40,441 bases of DNA from Lentisphaerota bacterium (GCA_018676675.1 JABHEG010000154.1:1-40441); one strand, 5' to 3'. Positions 25,175 to 34,718 are shown, numbered from the stretch's first letter. Made by a program: numbers and translations. Notes: generated by a model from the sequence alone, not told the origin.

Positions 25175-28100
25175 ATGTCAAGAATCGCTGAGGAGTACGA
25201 GACGTTGAGATCTGCAAGAGTGTTGATGGGCCTCGCGGCGGTCCTCGGTATGGGCTTCCTCGCGCCAGTCCGGGCAACTGAGAACATGCTGGCCGGGGGC
25301 TTGGCCACAGGGGACGCACGCGCGTGGACGCCCGTCGACGCTGAGGTGGGGCATCACGTCGACAAAGGCGTATCGGTCAAAGGGGGGGCATCGCTTCGTG
25401 TGTCGCTTGCTGCACACCAACAGCTTCGGAGCAAGCATCCGGCTCTGAGGCGCAGCCCGCGCTGGGCCGCGCGTCCGGTTGCCGTTGAGCCGGGGAGGAT
25501 GTACAGCGCCAGCGCCTTGGCCCGGGCGGAACTGGACGAAGGGCGCGCCGGCTTTTTTCTCGGTTTCTATGATGGTGTCGACAGGAAGGCAAAGCGGATT
25601 ACCGGCAAGCAGGCCCTGCTTGTTGACCAGTCGACTGCGGGGGAGTGGGTCTCCCTGCGTTTCAGCTTTGTGGCCCCGGAAGCGGCCACGAGCGTGCGAT
25701 TGGCTGTCGGCGCCGACGACCTCACCGGAAACGTGTGGTTTGACGCAATCCAGCTATCGCCGGGTGAGCCGCAATTTGTCATCCCCCGCACTGAAACGCC
25801 ACCCGAGATTGATGGATGGATCGACGAGGACGTCTACCAGAGTGCGTTGACATGCGGTCCCTTCCTGGTCGCGCCCGGGGCCAAGGATCGACGCCCAGCC
25901 CACGAACAGGCAACGGCGTGGTTACTCCTCGGCCCGGACAACCTGTACCTGGCTGTTCGAAGCGAGTTGAGCAACGGACGGGCACCCGTGGCCAAGCGGA
26001 CCAAGCGTGACGATTCGGTATGGAACGACGACTGCATCGAGCTGTTTCTCGATCCCGAAGGCAAACGGACGTCGTACTATCAGTTTGGCGTCAGCGCCAG
26101 TGGGGCGCTCTACGACACCTACAACCGGGCCCGGGGCTGGACGAGCCACGCCGAGGCGAAGACGCGGATTGAAGCGGGCGACTTCTGGTCGATGGAGCTG
26201 CGCATTCCGTTGACGGACATCGGGATCGACAAAGGCAACGAGGATCTGGAGGTGTGGAACTGGACCCTCAATGTAACCAGCACGCACTACCCCAGGGGAG
26301 CCGGTACACGCAACAGGCGACTGGGCAGTTGGGCAGCCGTGCCGGTGCAATTCCACGATCCCAACTGCTTCGTCGCGGTCAGCGCCGGAGCAGTAGCCCC
26401 CACCCACAAGGTTGGGTTCCTCTACAGCGCGGCTGAGGCGGCACCCGTGGCTCCTCCTGAATTGCACTGGGTGATAGACGATCCGCTGTATGAAGAGCTG
26501 ATTACCGATGAGAAGAGTCCCTTCTCAGACGAAAGCTGCTTCATCTGGCGCCATCCGCTGGAGCCCAAGCGCAACCGCTCGTTCGCCATGCAGTACGGCC
26601 AACGCTACACCCGGGAAGACATCCTGGCCGAGTATGAGCGTCACCGCCTGATGCCCTACGGCTCGACCAGGCAGATGCAGACGGATGAGACGGAGTTCGT
26701 TCCCCGATGGTGCCGGGACAGCGGCATAGGCATGGTGCTCTACTCGCCGTGCCATTTTGCCGGCAACATCAAGGTGCCTGGGAAAGGCCTCTTCCAATAC
26801 GAAGAGGAGGCGATGGAAGACTACGTGCTGAAGGCTCACGAGGAGATCACCGACTTGAAGGAGATCCTGTGGGCGGTGTCAATGGGGGACGAAGCCATCG
26901 AGTACAACGCCCGGCGGTTCATCGAGGGCGTCAGCAATCCCAAAGTGTCGGACAGATATCCCTACTTCAGGCGTGCTGCCGAAGAGATAGAGACCACGTT
27001 CGGCTACGGCAAGTATGGGCCGCCTTCCTCTCGGAAGGTCAAGGAACCCTACAACTGGCTGGCTTTCCGCCGGTGGTTGCTCAGCAAGGCCGTAGAGTCG
27101 CAGAGGAATCTGTGGGAACTCACGCGTGACATGAAGGTCCGAGAGGGGCGCCGGCCGGTTGTTATCAGCGAGAACAGTGTCGGCACTCTGAAGCCATACC
27201 ATTACAGTCGACAGGCACCGTATTTCGACATCGTGACCGACCAGTTCTACCCCGGCAACAGCCGGTGGCGGCAGCGCTACGCCTTCAAAGCCAAGCTCCT
27301 CAGCGACCTGACGGGCAAGCCCCTGTGGCCGTGTGCCCACGTAGAAAACCACTTCGAGACCTACAGCGTTGAGGCAGTCAACGAGTTTCTGAGCGAAGCA
27401 GTCCGGATGGGAGCTACGGGTTTCCAACTGTGGAACTTCGATCAGAAGGGCAACAAAGCCGGCACCAACCACACGCGGTTCGACTACTATGGGCACCGCC
27501 AGCGGTGGGATCAGATCATGGACGTGGTTGACCGCCTGCGGACGATCGGCAAGCTGAAGCGACCCGACCCGGAGTTCGCGATCCTCTACTCCAACGATCA
27601 CTGTCAGACGCTTGGGAACTGCAACGTGGTGCAGAATGAAGCAGCCTTCAACCTGCTGGGGCCCAACCCGCGAACGTGGTTCAGCTACATCTCCGACATC
27701 CAGATACTCGATGAGAAGGTAAAGCTGGCCGACTGGAATACCGTGATCATCCCTAAAGCATCCATCCAGCGGCGTGAGATTTCTGAGATGTTCCTCGACT
27801 ATCCGAGGGACGGCCGTACGCTGGTTTCGCTCGATGGAGAGGTGTTCAACAACCATGCCGATGGTTCGAGTACCGCCGACGTCCGCGAGAAGCTGTTCGG
27901 CGTGACTGTTGGTGGCTACTCGAGCGTGCGCACCGTGGTCTTCAGGAAAAGTGATCTGTGGCCTGACCTGGAGGCGGGGGCTACACTGGCCCTGGTCCAG
28001 GCTCCGCGGAAGGTGACCGTCTCGGGCCCGGCGACCGTGCTGGCCGAGTTCGAGGATGGGACACCTGCCATCGTGATGAAGAAGCACCCGGGCCAGGGAC

Positions 28101-28831
28101 GAGCCATCTACTTTGCCTTCAACCTCAGCCCGCTGTATCCAGAACGAGAGCCCTGGCGCGATTTCTACAGGACGTTCGCCAAAGGGCTGGGCCTGTCCAC
28201 AGGCCAGGATATCTGGCGTTTCCGTTTCCCCTTGACGAAGTCCGAACGCCCGGTGCCGGAGTCAGAGCCCTGGGACTGCCTGACTGGCAATCATCTGGTG
28301 TGGTGGATGAACGAAGCGATCGAGATGAAGAACCGCGTGCCTGAGGGCGCGTCGTACAGCTACTCCGTTGCCCCCGATGGACCGGGCGAACAGTTCCTCT
28401 TTGAGAAAGCCATCCTGGTCGATCGCGGGGACCTGACGGATCGGCTGACCGCGCCGAAAGCCGGAAACCTGACGTCGCCCATCAATGCTCCTATGATCAA
28501 GGCGGGTAAGCTCAAACTGGACCATTTCTACGTGGGCTGGTCGACGCCTGACCCGATATCGATAACCTTTGACTTTGCCCAGGATGTAACGGTCAGTCGT
28601 GTCCGTGCCGTCTACAGTGGAAGCTTGCCGGCTCTGCACGTCGAGGTCAGCGCAGACGGCAAGACTTTCCGCAAGGCCGGGTCGGCACGAGGCGTCCCAC
28701 CCACGGAAGATATCCACGATATCATGGTCGATCTCACCCCCGCCAAGGGCCGAAAAGTGCGCCTGACTGTCCCCAGGCGTCGGGCTGGCGACAAGCTGCA
28801 TCTTAGCGAGATAGAGGTGTGGGGGAGATGA
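25175..28831 (+). CDS. Secreted putative clan-A glycoside hydrolase with CBM9 and discoidin-type modules
   Basis: The 1218-residue protein begins at ATG 25175 with AGGAAG upstream and a signal segment (about residues 16-34). Residues 38-195 look like a galactose-binding fold. Residues about 201-395 are a CBM9/DOMON-like module (PEIDGWIDEDVYQSA, DDCIELFLDPEGK). A TIM-barrel-like region spans about 485-790, where MGDE (Glu573, after a strand) and the Glu724 that follows KPLWPCAHV occupy the places expected for acid/base and nucleophile of clan GH-A; this pairing is my inference. Residues from about 798 resemble the glutamine-amidotransferase-like trimerisation domain of GH42-type beta-galactosidases. 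The last 100 residues form an F5/8-type (discoidin) module ending LHLSEIEVWG. No GH number can be assigned by eye. It is transcribed away from the PQQ-propeller gene. Confidence 0.7.
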   Translation: MSRIAEEYETLRSARVLMGLAAVLGMGFLAPVRATENMLAGGLATGDARAWTPVDAEVGHHVDKGVSVKGGASLRVSLAAHQQLRSKHPALRRSPRWAARPVAVEPGRMYSASALARAELDEGRAGFFLGFYDGVDRKAKRITGKQALLVDQSTAGEWVSLRFSFVAPEAATSVRLAVGADDLTGNVWFDAIQLSPGEPQFVIPRTETPPEIDGWIDEDVYQSALTCGPFLVAPGAKDRRPAHEQATAWLLLGPDNLYLAVRSELSNGRAPVAKRTKRDDSVWNDDCIELFLDPEGKRTSYYQFGVSASGALYDTYNRARGWTSHAEAKTRIEAGDFWSMELRIPLTDIGIDKGNEDLEVWNWTLNVTSTHYPRGAGTRNRRLGSWAAVPVQFHDPNCFVAVSAGAVAPTHKVGFLYSAAEAAPVAPPELHWVIDDPLYEELITDEKSPFSDESCFIWRHPLEPKRNRSFAMQYGQRYTREDILAEYERHRLMPYGSTRQMQTDETEFVPRWCRDSGIGMVLYSPCHFAGNIKVPGKGLFQYEEEAMEDYVLKAHEEITDLKEILWAVSMGDEAIEYNARRFIEGVSNPKVSDRYPYFRRAAEEIETTFGYGKYGPPSSRKVKEPYNWLAFRRWLLSKAVESQRNLWELTRDMKVREGRRPVVISENSVGTLKPYHYSRQAPYFDIVTDQFYPGNSRWRQRYAFKAKLLSDLTGKPLWPCAHVENHFETYSVEAVNEFLSEAVRMGATGFQLWNFDQKGNKAGTNHTRFDYYGHRQRWDQIMDVVDRLRTIGKLKRPDPEFAILYSNDHCQTLGNCNVVQNEAAFNLLGPNPRTWFSYISDIQILDEKVKLADWNTVIIPKASIQRREISEMFLDYPRDGRTLVSLDGEVFNNHADGSSTADVREKLFGVTVGGYSSVRTVVFRKSDLWPDLEAGATLALVQAPRKVTVSGPATVLAEFEDGTPAIVMKKHPGQGRAIYFAFNLSPLYPEREPWRDFYRTFAKGLGLSTGQDIWRFRFPLTKSERPVPESEPWDCLTGNHLVWWMNEAIEMKNRVPEGASYSYSVAPDGPGEQFLFEKAILVDRGDLTDRLTAPKAGNLTSPINAPMIKAGKLKLDHFYVGWSTPDPISITFDFAQDVTVSRVRAVYSGSLPALHVEVSADGKTFRKAGSARGVPPTEDIHDIMVDLTPAKGRKVRLTVPRRRAGDKLHLSEIEVWGR

Positions 28832-28837
28832 TGCCGG

Positions 28838-28877
28838 CGGTTCACGGTTCACGGTTCACGGTTCAGGGCTCACGGTT
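28838..28877 (+). repeat. Tandem CGGTTCA heptamer repeat
   Basis: Four perfect CGGTTCA units (28838-28865) are followed by one degenerate unit (GGGCTCA) and a partial CGGTT. The array begins 7 bp after the stop of the glycoside-hydrolase-like gene and ends 74 bp before the next start. Related heptamers occur at 938-1027, so it is a dispersed family. Confidence 0.85.
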
Positions 28878-28950
28878 GCGGAAAAATCACGGGATCGTGG
28901 CCGGACGCTGAAAAAGCGATACTGTGCCCCGATCCATTAAGGAGAGTCTT

Positions 28951-31900
28951 ATGCACGTTCTCAGAATCAGTTTCATCTCCTGTCTGCTTGGCACGGTTCT
29001 TCTGTCGGGGGCCAAGGCTCTGGCGGGAGATATCCGCAGGACCTTTGAGTTGCCAAGAGTTGAAGGCATAGAGATCGATGGCAAGCCCGAGGATTGGAAG
29101 GGAAAGGGATATGGGTTTGAGATCTTGCTTCCTCAATACGGCAAACACCGTAAGGCCGAAAATCACAACGCGTCCATGACTTTGGGCTGGACCGAGGAAG
29201 GACTCTGGTTTCTGGTTCGGGTGCAGGACGATGTCTGGCACAAGAAGGCCCGGCAAAAGGACCCCATTGCCCCGGATCACGTGGACCTCTATCTGCGCAA
29301 GGTGCGCCTGGGTGAAGGGAGTACGCCCTATCATTTGACGTTCAACCCGCAGTTTGGCACCCAGCCCCTCAAGACGTCCTACTATGGTGGCCTGGAGATT
29401 GGGCCGGGCAATATAGACAGATCGGTGGTCCCGACGGTTGCCATCACAGGAGGGAAGACGTGGTACGTGCTTGAAGGGTTGGTTCCCTGGGAAAGCGTTG
29501 ACCTCAAAGCGGTTCCGGGAGCGAAGCCGCTGTTCCAGCTGTGGGTGCAGGACGGGGATACGCTTCAGAACGAGGAGTTGCGGAAGCACCGGGCGTCCTT
29601 CCACCTTGGTCGCGGGACCAGTTACAATGGCAACGACATGCACGTGCTGAAGCTGATGGATGATACCAAGCCCAGGCTCAGACTGTCGGCAGTGGATGGC
29701 TACGACCTATCCACATTCCAGTCGTACGTGAAGGTGCTGGCCCGGGGAACCCGTCAGGGGCATGGTGTGACCATCAGGCAGGGAGACGACGTACTAGCCA
29801 AGGGAGTCTTCGAAGCTGAAGGTCCGGACCGGGTTTCAGCCAAGATCATGCTTCCGGCCCCGAAGGACGGCAAGCCGTATGAAAACCTCACCGTGAGTTA
29901 CGAGGGAGAGGACGTCAATACGGTCAGCCTGCCCCATTCGGTCGCGGTGGGGCAGCTCAAGGACCTGCTGGGAAGGAAGGCGGAGTACGCCAAGCTCTTC
30001 AAAGTGAATGAGCCGTGGGTGCGCCATCTGGACACGCCTGTTCTGGAGCAGCACCGCGGGTTGGTGGCAGCCGCGTTCACGTTGCTGGACCGAGCGGACC
30101 CGCCGAGTTCGCAGGCAGACTTCGCCCTGTTATCTCAGGCGGCTGAGGCGGCCAAGATGGGCGCTCGGGGCGAGAGCTACTACGATCAGAAGCGAGGCTG
30201 CTTTTTCGGCTACATCTACAGCAACGCTCTGGGAACGGGATCTTACTTCTTGTGTGTGGTCCCGGACGACTACGACCCATCGCACAAATACCCCCTCGTT
30301 TGCACGTTGCATGCGGGTGGCGGGGTGCTGGAGTCACACAACGGAGCGGTTGACAGGGACTACATCGAGGTCTTTCCCTGGGGGCACGGCTACAACAGCT
30401 TCCGGGGCCTGGCTGAAACCGCCGCCCGGGGCGTCCTGGCCTACGTGCTGCAGTGGTACAGCATCGATGAGAACCGCGTCTACATAGGCGGCCATTCGAA
30501 CGGGGGTAACGGAACGTGGTTCCTGACGACTCGGTATCCGCGCCTTTTTGCGGGTGGCTCTGTGAGCGCGGGTGAACCGCTCAAACACCTGCTCTTCGAG
30601 AACCTGGGGAACATGGCCATCCTCAATCGCTGCGGGGCGCTGGATACGGGGCAACCGGTCAATATCATCCAGTGGGCCGAGAGTCGGCTGAAGCAGTTGG
30701 GACACCCCATGGACCTGCGCATCTTCCCCGAAGAAGGGCATGGGCGGAAAGCGCCGTTCGATTCGGCCGCCTGGAGGGCGAAGAACGTGCGTGATCCAAG
30801 CCCCCGCAGGGCTTCCCACTCGTGTGAATGGGCCGCCCACGGCGAAAGCTACTGGTTCACCATCAGGCGCCTGGCTGATCCTCACCGCTTGGGACGCGTG
30901 GACGCAGAAGTCAAACGGAAAAATGGCAGACAAACCGTGGTCCTGGACCCTACCAATGTGGAGGTGTTGAAGCTGGATGTGTCCGGCATGCCTGTGGATG
31001 CGGACAAGGGCTTGCGTATCAGCGTGTCGGGAGCGGTCCGCGAAGTCAAAGCGCCGTTGCCCGCTGAACTGTACATGGTGCGTGGGGCACGTGGCTGGCA
31101 GCTCAAACGCACGTGGCAGGCGCCGGCAACCAAGATCAGGCCTTACCGGTCCGGTGGCGCCGAGAACATGTACAACGGCGACCCCCTCCTTATTGTCTAC
31201 CCAACCCTCGGAGAGGCGGCGGACATGGCTCGCCTTAAGGAAGCGGCCCGCACGCTATGCCGGTCCGGTGGCGCAGGTGAAATGCCCACAGCCGCGTTTC
31301 CCATGAAAGCCGGCAAAGACATCACGCAAGCGGACATGGAGCACTACAACCTGATCCTGATCGGGAAGATAGCGGACAACAGAGCTACGCAAAAAATCTG
31401 GCCCAAGCTCCCCCTCACACTCGAGAGGAACAAGACGCTGAAGGCAGGCGGACGACGTCTGGACGTTGAGAACGCTATCGTGAGCCTCCACGTCTACAAT
31501 CCCCTGGCCCCCCAGCGACTGGTGTATATCGTGACCCCGATGGAAGGCGCGAACGCGAACCCCATGTGGACCAGGGCACTGCCCTTCTTCCTCGTTCGCG
31601 GCGGCGCTGAGGGATTGGGGGCAGTCCCAGACTTGGTGGTGCGGGGGCTCACGGGCGGGGTCCCGACGTTCCGGTATGGCATGCAGTTCACCCACGGCTG
31701 GAGATGGAAGCCCCAGAACCCGAGAGATCTGGCATTCCGATTCCCAGGGATCGGCAAGGATGACTTTATCAGGACGTCGCGTGCTCTTCTCGACGCCAAC
31801 AGCAAAGCCGACTTCCTGTTAGACAGGAAAGGAAGCGGCACGTCCGCTCCTGCCTGGGGCCTGGACACCGAGCGGACCACCGGAGCTGATTGGCTATTGA

Positions 31901-32190
31901 GCAATTCCGGTGATGCTGTCGCGTTGTCTGTGGTCACGGGGAAGACCGTGCTTGATCTCGGGAGAGCCTTGGGCAAGAAAGCCAAAGGGCGGCGGGGTCA
32001 GGGCCTGGTCTTCTATCCCCCCCTGGACCCGGCCAAGCTGAATCCGGCTAAGAAATACACGATTGCTTTCCGCCACCGGACTCTCAGGGCAATCATAAAT
32101 TCTCACGGGAACTTGCCCAATGTCGAAGCTGGACCGCGGTACACCGCGCGAGATGTTCTGGCCGAGCTGATGAAAATGGAGAGAAAATGA
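28951..32190 (+). CDS. Secreted CBM9-like module fused to an alpha/beta-hydrolase (esterase/prolyl-oligopeptidase type)
   Basis: The 1079-residue protein starts at ATG 28951 after AAGGAG and has a Sec signal ending ALA-GD (residues 1-25). Residues about 30-235 form a CBM9-like module (VEGIEIDGKPEDWKGKG, HVDLYLRKV). An alpha/beta-hydrolase of the PHB-depolymerase/prolyl-oligopeptidase type follows: GGHSNGGNG gives nucleophile Ser516, GALDTG gives Asp565 as candidate acid, and EEGHGRK gives His597. The order and spacing fit a complete triad. The C-terminal part (about 660-1079), with the NLILIGK and SLHVYNPLAPQRLVYIV stretches, is of the kind that follows this hydrolase in Planctomycetes-type proteins; its role is unknown. 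De-esterification of a polysaccharide is the likeliest function. Its last codons overlap the next gene by 4 bp. Confidence 0.8.
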   Translation: MHVLRISFISCLLGTVLLSGAKALAGDIRRTFELPRVEGIEIDGKPEDWKGKGYGFEILLPQYGKHRKAENHNASMTLGWTEEGLWFLVRVQDDVWHKKARQKDPIAPDHVDLYLRKVRLGEGSTPYHLTFNPQFGTQPLKTSYYGGLEIGPGNIDRSVVPTVAITGGKTWYVLEGLVPWESVDLKAVPGAKPLFQLWVQDGDTLQNEELRKHRASFHLGRGTSYNGNDMHVLKLMDDTKPRLRLSAVDGYDLSTFQSYVKVLARGTRQGHGVTIRQGDDVLAKGVFEAEGPDRVSAKIMLPAPKDGKPYENLTVSYEGEDVNTVSLPHSVAVGQLKDLLGRKAEYAKLFKVNEPWVRHLDTPVLEQHRGLVAAAFTLLDRADPPSSQADFALLSQAAEAAKMGARGESYYDQKRGCFFGYIYSNALGTGSYFLCVVPDDYDPSHKYPLVCTLHAGGGVLESHNGAVDRDYIEVFPWGHGYNSFRGLAETAARGVLAYVLQWYSIDENRVYIGGHSNGGNGTWFLTTRYPRLFAGGSVSAGEPLKHLLFENLGNMAILNRCGALDTGQPVNIIQWAESRLKQLGHPMDLRIFPEEGHGRKAPFDSAAWRAKNVRDPSPRRASHSCEWAAHGESYWFTIRRLADPHRLGRVDAEVKRKNGRQTVVLDPTNVEVLKLDVSGMPVDADKGLRISVSGAVREVKAPLPAELYMVRGARGWQLKRTWQAPATKIRPYRSGGAENMYNGDPLLIVYPTLGEAADMARLKEAARTLCRSGGAGEMPTAAFPMKAGKDITQADMEHYNLILIGKIADNRATQKIWPKLPLTLERNKTLKAGGRRLDVENAIVSLHVYNPLAPQRLVYIVTPMEGANANPMWTRALPFFLVRGGAEGLGAVPDLVVRGLTGGVPTFRYGMQFTHGWRWKPQNPRDLAFRFPGIGKDDFIRTSRALLDANSKADFLLDRKGSGTSAPAWGLDTERTTGADWLLSNSGDAVALSVVTGKTVLDLGRALGKKAKGRRGQGLVFYPPLDPAKLNPAKKYTIAFRHRTLRAIINSHGNLPNVEAGPRYTARDVLAELMKMERK

Positions 32191-33203
32191 AGACCTATCG
32201 TGTGGGAGTTGTGGGTTGCGGGGCGGTGTGGAACTACCACCGACTCGTGTTTGAGATGTCGGACCGGCTCACGTGCGCATGTGTCTACGACCCTGTTGAG
32301 GAGCGCACAGGAGAGGCGGCCGCGTTGACCGGCGCCCGGGCCGCGGCATCAGCTGAAGAGGTCCTCACAGCTGAGGATGTCGACATCATCGCCGTGCTCT
32401 CCCCTGCTTTCACCCACGCCGACTACGTGGAGACTGGGGCGGCAGCGGGGAAGCACTTCATGCTTGAAAAGCCCATGTCAACCACGCTCGACGAGGCCGA
32501 TCGAATCGTTCAGGCCATCGATGCCGCCGGAGTCAAGTGCTTCCATCCCACGCTGCGCGCGTTGGCGTCCGATGTCTTCGAGAAGCTTCAGGAGCTGACG
32601 GCCGAATCCGGCCCTCTCGGCCCGGTAAAGAGCGCATTCTTCCACCTCGTGGGAGCCCCTCTCACGCGCTCGCCTTGGATGGTTGACCGGGAGCGCTGCT
32701 TCCCGCCAGCCGAATACGACCCGCATGTGTTCGATACACTCCTCGAACTCACGGGCGACGAGCCCAGTTCGGTATTCTGTCACAAGGGCCGTTACTGCCG
32801 CTCCTTCGAGCAAGATGACGTGACCACTATGCTGGTGAACTTCCGAGGCGGTCCATTCCTTCAGTTCGACTGTCACTGGGTCCTGGATCCGGACTGGACG
32901 TGCGGCTCGACCCAGTCGTTCGAGATCATCTGCGAGCGTGGTCTGATACGACACAAATGGTTCGGCCTGGAATGGCATACGGAGGACGACAAGGGCGAGT
33001 TCCAGTCCAGCCGGAATGCCACGGACGGCGTGCGGACACAGGGCGACCGCTGGGAGCACTACCATGCGCTCATCGATGCTATCGAGAACGGCACCAAACT
33101 GTCCCCCGATGAGCATGACGGACTGCGCTACGTGCGCATTCAGGACGCAGCCCTCAGATCGGCCGCAGCCGGGCAACCGATTCAACTCAACTGCACCGGC
33201 TAA
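32187..33203 (+). CDS. Gfo/Idh/MocA family oxidoreductase
   Basis: The 338-residue cytosolic protein has an N-terminal NAD(P)-binding Rossmann fold (YRVGVVGCGAVWNYH, 4-18) and the family signature EKPM (Glu94-Lys95-Pro96). The C-terminal alpha/beta domain includes a YDPHVFDTLLEL helix in place of the usual DxGxHxxD, so the catalytic His is probably kept. Family members oxidise, reduce or epimerise sugars and inositols; some remove glycosidic groups by a redox route. The ATG lies in an ATGA overlap with the stop codon of the CBM9-esterase gene, so translation is coupled and the two proteins probably work on the same substrate. Confidence 0.92.
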   Translation: MKTYRVGVVGCGAVWNYHRLVFEMSDRLTCACVYDPVEERTGEAAALTGARAAASAEEVLTAEDVDIIAVLSPAFTHADYVETGAAAGKHFMLEKPMSTTLDEADRIVQAIDAAGVKCFHPTLRALASDVFEKLQELTAESGPLGPVKSAFFHLVGAPLTRSPWMVDRERCFPPAEYDPHVFDTLLELTGDEPSSVFCHKGRYCRSFEQDDVTTMLVNFRGGPFLQFDCHWVLDPDWTCGSTQSFEIICERGLIRHKWFGLEWHTEDDKGEFQSSRNATDGVRTQGDRWEHYHALIDAIENGTKLSPDEHDGLRYVRIQDAALRSAAAGQPIQLNCTG

Positions 33204-33211
33204 CCGGGAAT

Positions 33212-34528
33212 TTACCTCTTCAGAAGGGGATTGGCCCAGACGGCGTGGATCTTGGCGCTCTTGCCCTGACCGGTGGTCTTGAGCGTCAGTTTCCGGGCCT
33301 GGCCAAGCACAATCTCCAAGTGTTTCGCCGGTTCGCCTCCCGCCATGTCGCCGGTTTCAGCAGCTGATTTCCCATCGAGAAGGATGGAGAATCCGGCGAT
33401 CCCTTCGCTGCCGATGTCGGCGTTGCTTCCCACGTCGACACTGAACGTTGTGAAGACTCCCGGAGGAACGAGGAACGTGTATTCAGTGACCACCCCGGCT
33501 CCGAAGCCCTTTGCGAATTCCTTGACCACACCATCCGGCAGCTTGAGCTTCAGCGGGACCTTGCGCAGCTTCGACGGAACGGCAGCGTCGCCGAATGACC
33601 CGGACGCGTTCCGCATGATTCGCCCCTGGTAGTTGAGTCTGTTCCAGGTAAAGCCGGTTCCCGAAGCGGGCGTGTAGTCTGCCAGCGAGACGGCGGCGGG
33701 CATCATATCGAGTGTCGCCCGGCCGAAAGAGACCATCAGCAGTGAGTAAAGCGTGTCGGCGACGAGTTTCGTTCCTTCCGTGGCGGCCTGAAGACCTTCA
33801 GCGCCAAACTCCTTCCTCTGGTCATGGCACAAGGCCATCATCATCGGGATAAGGTGTCTGACGCATTCCCGGTTCATGCGGTACTGTCTCTCTCCCAGAT
33901 TGAAGACCAGCTCTGCCGCACTTGTCCCGAGCAGAATCGGCCGGTACCCCTCCATGGCTGCCTTCAGCTCATTCAGCGTGAAGCCTCCGGCGTCTATCCG
34001 AGTGTGGAAGTTCCCCTCCTCGAGCCTCTCCGGTACCGGCATGAAACGCTCGAAGAACTCCAGGTGGACTAGCGGCATCGCCCCTTTCGGGACCTCGGTG
34101 TTCCCAAACGGGATGTGGCACGGACAACTGCTGTCCTCGAGATAGTGTGCCAACGCTCCGAACCAGCGCATGCCCTCCTCTATCTGATTCTCCTGAAACG
34201 CCTTGAGAACTCTGGGGATATAGAACTCGAAGACCTCCTCATTCTTCTCCCGGGAATCCATGATATGGAGGCGCAAACCGGCTTTGGGCATGATATAAGG
34301 TGCGGCATCCTTGGCTCCGGCCACATCGGGGTAGAGGCAGTACCGGCCCACAAAAGGACTGATCTGTGATTCTATCACGTTCCGCTGGGCTTCCGGCAAA
34401 CAGTCCAATGCCGCCTGTGAGATGTAGTGGTGCGGAGAGCCCCATCCAAACAGCGCATGCGGCAAGCATAGGCACACGATGAATGGAGCCAACGAGCGCA
34501 AGATCGCGGAAACAGGAGACCTATCCAT
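33212..34528 (-). CDS. Secreted P1-nuclease/phospholipase C-like protein fused to an NPCBM-type module
   Basis: The 438-residue protein starts at ATG 34528 with GAAGGTG upstream. Its signal peptide would leave Trp29 at or near the mature N-terminus (WGSPHHYI), as required in the zinc phospholipase C / S1-P1 nuclease fold, where the terminal Trp binds zinc. Other candidate ligands follow the family order: His34, Asp68 (YPDVAG), His88 (LHIMD), His128 and Asp132 (AHYLED), His138 (CPCHI) and His155. The last acidic ligand is shifted by one (HLEFFE), a deviation. From about residue 295 the protein turns into a beta-sandwich resembling NPCBM (VPPGVFTTFSVDVGSNAD, then LTLKTTGQG). It lies convergent to the Gfo/Idh/MocA gene, 8 bp apart. 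Phosphodiester or phospholipid cleavage is possible; the substrate is unknown. Confidence 0.72.
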   Translation of the reverse strand: MDRSPVSAILRSLAPFIVCLCLPHALFGWGSPHHYISQAALDCLPEAQRNVIESQISPFVGRYCLYPDVAGAKDAAPYIMPKAGLRLHIMDSREKNEEVFEFYIPRVLKAFQENQIEEGMRWFGALAHYLEDSSCPCHIPFGNTEVPKGAMPLVHLEFFERFMPVPERLEEGNFHTRIDAGGFTLNELKAAMEGYRPILLGTSAAELVFNLGERQYRMNRECVRHLIPMMMALCHDQRKEFGAEGLQAATEGTKLVADTLYSLLMVSFGRATLDMMPAAVSLADYTPASGTGFTWNRLNYQGRIMRNASGSFGDAAVPSKLRKVPLKLKLPDGVVKEFAKGFGAGVVTEYTFLVPPGVFTTFSVDVGSNADIGSEGIAGFSILLDGKSAAETGDMAGGEPAKHLEIVLGQARKLTLKTTGQGKSAKIHAVWANPLLKR

Positions 34529-34718
34529 ATCGACACCTTCGATTGTTACCGCCAGTGAACGACCGGCTGCGCAGAGGATTCACGGTGTATCCGCGTTAGG
34601 TTACTCTGACCGTTCCCCGGCGCAAGCCGCCAGATCCGCCGAACGGCGATCAAGAGCGGAAAGGGACGGGTTGCTTGCGGTGGCACCGTCTCCGGCTTCG
34701 AAATCCGCCCCGTGGGGC

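Noticed and set aside
26879..28087. A 402-codon open frame antisense to the clan-A hydrolase gene
   Set aside because: It lies wholly within a well-supported multidomain gene, and its product has no recognisable features.
28838..28877. CRISPR array
   Set aside because: Units are 7 bp in direct tandem with no spacers and no cas genes nearby; it is a simple repeat.
30798..30814. AAGCCC/GGGCTT hairpin as a terminator
   Set aside because: It lies inside the coding region of the CBM9-esterase in a segment expected for the family, and no T-run follows.
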